Origin: Mesorhizobium sp. L2C084A000
Lineage (GTDB): Bacteria; Pseudomonadota; Alphaproteobacteria; Rhizobiales; Rhizobiaceae
Assembly: GCF_000502875.1 (NCBI RefSeq)
Contig: NZ_AYWX01000009.1
Location: 224,766-258,118, forward strand
Direction: 5' to 3'
Length of the DNA: 33,353 nucleotides
Shown here: piece by piece, positions 31,038-33,353 of the stretch
Numbering within the stretch: position 1 is the stretch's first letter
How the letters are laid out: each line of letters begins with the position of its first letter
Notes under the pieces: model-generated
What the model saw: only the letters and a program-made list of their open reading frames with translations
The model's database searches: none
What the model was told of the DNA's origin: nothing
Translations under genes and position numbers: made by a program

Positions 31038-31457
31038 CTACTGCTGGTCAGAGCCGGCAATCACGTGCTCTTGATACTGCGGCAGGTCATCGGTGATGGT
31101 GAACCAGCCCGCCTTCGAACCGACGAAGATGTGCGCGGTCGGGCGGATGGATGGGTCGTCGACGAGGGTTCCCATGGCGACATGGACATAGGCCCCCTCG
31201 CGCACGAGCGAATAAAGCAAGGAGCCGCACCGGCCACAATGCGCGTTATGGCCGCTTTCGTCGCCGAAGATCAGGAGCTTGTCCTCGCCTTCGGTGAGGA
31301 CAAGCTTTTCACGCTCGATACCGGCGAAAGGCTTGAAGGCCGAACCGGTGGTGCGCCGGCAGTCCGAACAATGACAATTCGCGGCATAGATGAATTCGTC
31401 AGTGACCTCGTAGTGAACCGCACCGCAGAAGCACTTTCCGGTGAGCTTGCTCGGCAC
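31038..31457 (-). CDS. GFA/CENP-V family protein (second copy type)
   Basis: A 139-residue protein with a GTG start at 31455-31457, preceded by GGAGGAGAGG. Cysteine motifs CFCG (residues 9-12), CHCSDC (about 28-33, followed by RRTTGSAF) and CGRCGS (about 73-78) are those of the GFA family, and YVHVAMGTLVDDP plus AHIFVGSKAGWF complete the beta fold. It is not a close duplicate of the one at 29847-30215; it belongs to the more common CxC...CxxCR subgroup. Reaction unknown. Confidence 0.87.
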   Translation of the reverse strand: MPSKLTGKCFCGAVHYEVTDEFIYAANCHCSDCRRTTGSAFKPFAGIEREKLVLTEGEDKLLIFGDESGHNAHCGRCGSLLYSLVREGAYVHVAMGTLVDDPSIRPTAHIFVGSKAGWFTITDDLPQYQEHVIAGSDQQ

Positions 31458-31527
31458 CCTCTCCTCCGTCGCTGTGGTGCGCAGGGGTATGTCAGATTGA
31501 GGTCAGCTAACCTCACCTGAACATATC

Positions 31528-32659
31528 CTAATCCAGGTCTGCTACGGCTTCGCCCGCGCCGCCCTCGATGCGCTGCGACAACGAGGCTTCCATGAAATCG
31601 TCGAGGTCGCCATCGAGCACGCTCGACGGGCTGGTGCTCTCGACGCCGGTGCGGAGATCCTTCACCAACTGGTAGGGCTGCAGCACATAGGAGCGGATCT
31701 GGTGACCCCAGCCTATATCGCTTTTCGACGCTTCGGTGGCGTTTGCAACCGCCTCGCGCTTTTTCAGCTCTTCTTCGTAAAGGCGCGAGCGCAGCATCTC
31801 CCAGGCCTTGGCCTTGTTCTTGTGCTGCGAACGTTCAGCCTGGCATGCGACCGCGATGCCGGTGGCCAGATGCGTGATGCGCACCGCCGAATCGGTGGTG
31901 TTGACGTGCTGGCCGCCCGAGCCTGACGAGCGATAAGTGTCGATGCGGACATCGGATTCGGAGACGTCGATCTCGATCGTGTCGTCGATGACCGGATAGA
32001 CCCAGACGCTGGCGAAGGACGTATGCCGGCGCGCATTGCTGTCATAGGGCGAGATACGCACCAGGCGATGAACGCCCGATTCCGTCTTCATCCAGCCATA
32101 GGCATTGTGGCCTTTGATCATCAACGTTGCGGACTTGATGCCGGCCTCTTCGCCGTCATGCATTTCCAGCACTTCGACCTTGAAGCGACGGCGCTCGGCC
32201 CAGCGCGTGTACATGCGCAGCAGCATCGAGGCCCAGTCCTGGCTTTCGGTACCGCCGGCGCCGGCATGGATTTCGAGATAGGTGTCGTTGGAGTCTGCTT
32301 CACCCGACAGCAACGTCTCGACCTGGCGGGCCTTCGCTTCGCCTTGCATCGAGCGGATCGCGGCTTCCGCCTCGGCGATCACGCCCTCGTCGCCCTCTTC
32401 CTCGCCGAGCTCGATCAGGCCGATATTGTCTTCCAGCGCCTGCGTCAGACCTTTCACTGAGGCGATGCCCTCTTCGAGGCCCTGGCGCTCGCGCATCAGC
32501 TTCTGCGCTTCCAGCGGCTCGTTCCAGAGGCTGGCGTCCTCGGCGCGCACATTGAGGTATTCAAGCCGCTTTATGGCCTGATCCCAGTCAAAGATGCCTC
32601 CTCAGCAGGGTTATCGCCTGCCTGATCTCGTCGACAATATTCTGCGTTTCCGCGCGCAT
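31528..32659 (-). CDS. prfB: Peptide chain release factor 2, with programmed +1 frameshift
   Basis: RF2 ends translation at UGA and UAA codons. The gene is in two frames: codons 1-23 (32659-32591, [20 protein letters not shown] then RHL) are followed by an in-frame TGA at 32590-32588. A +1 slip at CTT-TGA-C continues as [20 protein letters not shown] to the stop at 31528, giving 376 residues. AGGAGG sits three bases before the CTT, exactly the stimulator used in E. coli. The catalytic GGQ motif is in [17 protein letters not shown]. The stop-codon recognition motif reads SPY ([11 protein letters not shown]) where E. coli has SPF. It follows the penicillin-binding protein gene on the same strand. 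Confidence 0.96.
32587..32602 (-). promoter_or_regulatory. RF2 autoregulatory frameshift site
   Basis: On the minus strand AGGAGG-CAT-CTT-TGA-C. The internal Shine-Dalgarno-like AGGAGG (32597-32602), three-base spacer, slippery CTT and UGA stop followed by C are the full set of known RF2 frameshift signals. Low RF2 lets the ribosome pause at UGA and slip, so RF2 controls its own synthesis. Confidence 0.95.
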
Positions 32660-32732
32660 GGCTGGCTGTTCTGTCCTGTTTGCTGAAGTCGGTTGGCGCG
32701 ATACATAGGCAGGCCGCCGCCGGCTGTAAAGC

Positions 32733-32760
32733 AAAATGGGCTGGCGCCAAGGCCAGCCCA
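32733..32760 (-). terminator. Intrinsic terminator after the penicillin-binding protein gene
   Basis: TGGGCTGGC (32737-32745) and GCCAGCCCA (32752-32760) form a perfect 9-bp stem with a 6-base loop. On the minus strand it is followed by TTTTGC. It lies between the PBP gene and prfB, so prfB needs its own promoter or readthrough. Confidence 0.8.
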
Positions 32761-32777
32761 TCCGCTCCTGAAAATCA

Positions 32778-33353
32778 TCAGTAGAGGCCGCCGCCGCCGG
32801 ACTGGATGGCTTGATTGGCCTGCGGCGACAGCGCGCCACCGGTGGCATTGGAGCCGTCGGCGCCCATGCCGATCACCCAATAGCTGTCGGCGGGACCGGT
32901 GCCCGGCTTGAAGGCTTCGATGATGGTTCCGGGATCGCCCGATGCGGCACGCATGCCGGTCTTGCGGTTGATGGCAACCAGGTTCATGCCTTCGGGCACC
33001 TTGAAGTCGACATTGGGCGTGCCATCCAGCGCCACCCGCATGAAGTCCTTGAAGATTGGTGCTGCGAGACCACCGCCGGTGGCGCCATGGCCGAGGCCGC
33101 GCGGCGTGTCGTAGCCCATGTAGAGGCCGACGACGAGGTTGGGCGTGTAGCCGATGAACCAGGCGTCCTTTTCGTCGTTGGTCGTTCCGGTTTTGCCGGC
33201 GATGTGGCGGCCGAGTTCATTGATGGTGGCGCCGGTGCCGCGCTGCACGACGCCTTCCATCATCGAGGTGATCTGGTAGGCGGTCATCGGATCGAGCACC
33301 TGCTCGGAATTGTCGACCAGTTCCGGTTCGGGCTGGTTGTTCCATTCGGGCGC
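32778..33353 (-). CDS. mrcA: Class A penicillin-binding protein (PBP1a type), C-terminal 191 residues
   Basis: The frame is open to the right edge of the window, so only the end of the protein is seen. It begins (in the window) APEWNNQPEPELVDNSEQVL and reaches LDPMTAYQITSMMEGVVQRG. The transpeptidase KTGTT box follows in HIAGKTGTTNDEKDAWFIGY, then TPNLVVGLYMGYD. KTGT is the third active-site motif of penicillin-binding transpeptidases; the Ser nucleophile and SxN lie outside the window. The tail after the domain (FKPGTGPADSYWVIGMGADG, then a Gly-rich end) is the extension usual in rhizobial PBP1a. Cross-links peptidoglycan in the periplasm. Confidence 0.92.
   Translation of the reverse strand, partial: APEWNNQPEPELVDNSEQVLDPMTAYQITSMMEGVVQRGTGATINELGRHIAGKTGTTNDEKDAWFIGYTPNLVVGLYMGYDTPRGLGHGATGGGLAAPIFKDFMRVALDGTPNVDFKVPEGMNLVAINRKTGMRAASGDPGTIIEAFKPGTGPADSYWVIGMGADGSNATGGALSPQANQAIQSGGGGLY

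Overview
The window is chromosomal DNA of a GC-rich alphaproteobacterium of the order Hyphomicrobiales, most probably Mesorhizobium or a close relative. This is inferred from several things: a degenerate copy of a palindromic intergenic element of the kind common in Mesorhizobium, a BA14K-family protein, DUF6894 and DUF1236 proteins, the rhizobial-type neighbourhood of tRNA-Tyr, tRNA-Gly and rlmB, and the overall protein character. No database search was possible, so the genus is a judgement.

Layout. (1) 1-3985: the first 26 codons of an elongation factor Tu gene, cut off at the left edge. Then come a DMT-family transporter, small membrane and stress-type proteins (a 45-residue protein, GlsB/YeaQ type, YidB type), tRNA-Gly(TCC) and tRNA-Tyr(GTA) behind one good promoter, and rlmB. 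The order tRNA-Tyr, tRNA-Gly, tuf resembles the enterobacterial tufB neighbourhood. (2) 4034-8613: a complete glyoxylate-to-glycerate module on the minus strand (gcl, hyi, glxR/garR) with a divergent IclR regulator and a palindrome-rich shared promoter region. (3) 8693-10287: two small secreted proteins (BA14K type and His-rich) with nearly the same leader and 5' region, a 47-bp inverted repeat, an 8-bp G-rich tandem repeat, a 55-residue membrane protein and tRNA-Thr(TGT). (4) 10290-15820: a loosely packed, gene-poor stretch of small orphan genes (outer-membrane barrel, DUF6894, coupled micro-ORFs, a Tat-exported Arg/His-rich protein, DUF1236, DUF2569). It ends with a partial duplication of the neighbouring tetR gene. 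(5) 15945-24850: a transport and catabolism locus. A TetR regulator diverges from a four-gene polyamine-type ABC transporter operon plus an MBL-fold hydrolase. Converging on it are a PotD-like binding protein, an amidase-signature enzyme and a second TetR regulator. (6) 25104-33353: NAD kinase, a DEAD-box RNA helicase, secreted proteins, an OmpA-type lipoprotein, two GFA-family proteins, prfB with an intact programmed +1 frameshift site, and the 3' part of a class A penicillin-binding protein gene.

How the genes work together. Gcl condenses two glyoxylate to tartronate semialdehyde. Hyi interconverts hydroxypyruvate and tartronate semialdehyde, and the reductase makes glycerate, so region 2 feeds C2 units (from purine, glycolate or glycine breakdown) into central metabolism. 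Region 5 looks like uptake and hydrolysis of an unidentified amide- or polyamine-like compound under two TetR repressors, with well-formed candidate operators in both promoter regions.

No CRISPR array, complete insertion sequence, integrase or recognisable defence system was found. The least explained material is the small secreted-protein pair with a shared leader (8693-9738), the 8-bp repeat next to it, the tetR duplication around the DUF2569 gene, and the amidase/MBL/ABC locus.
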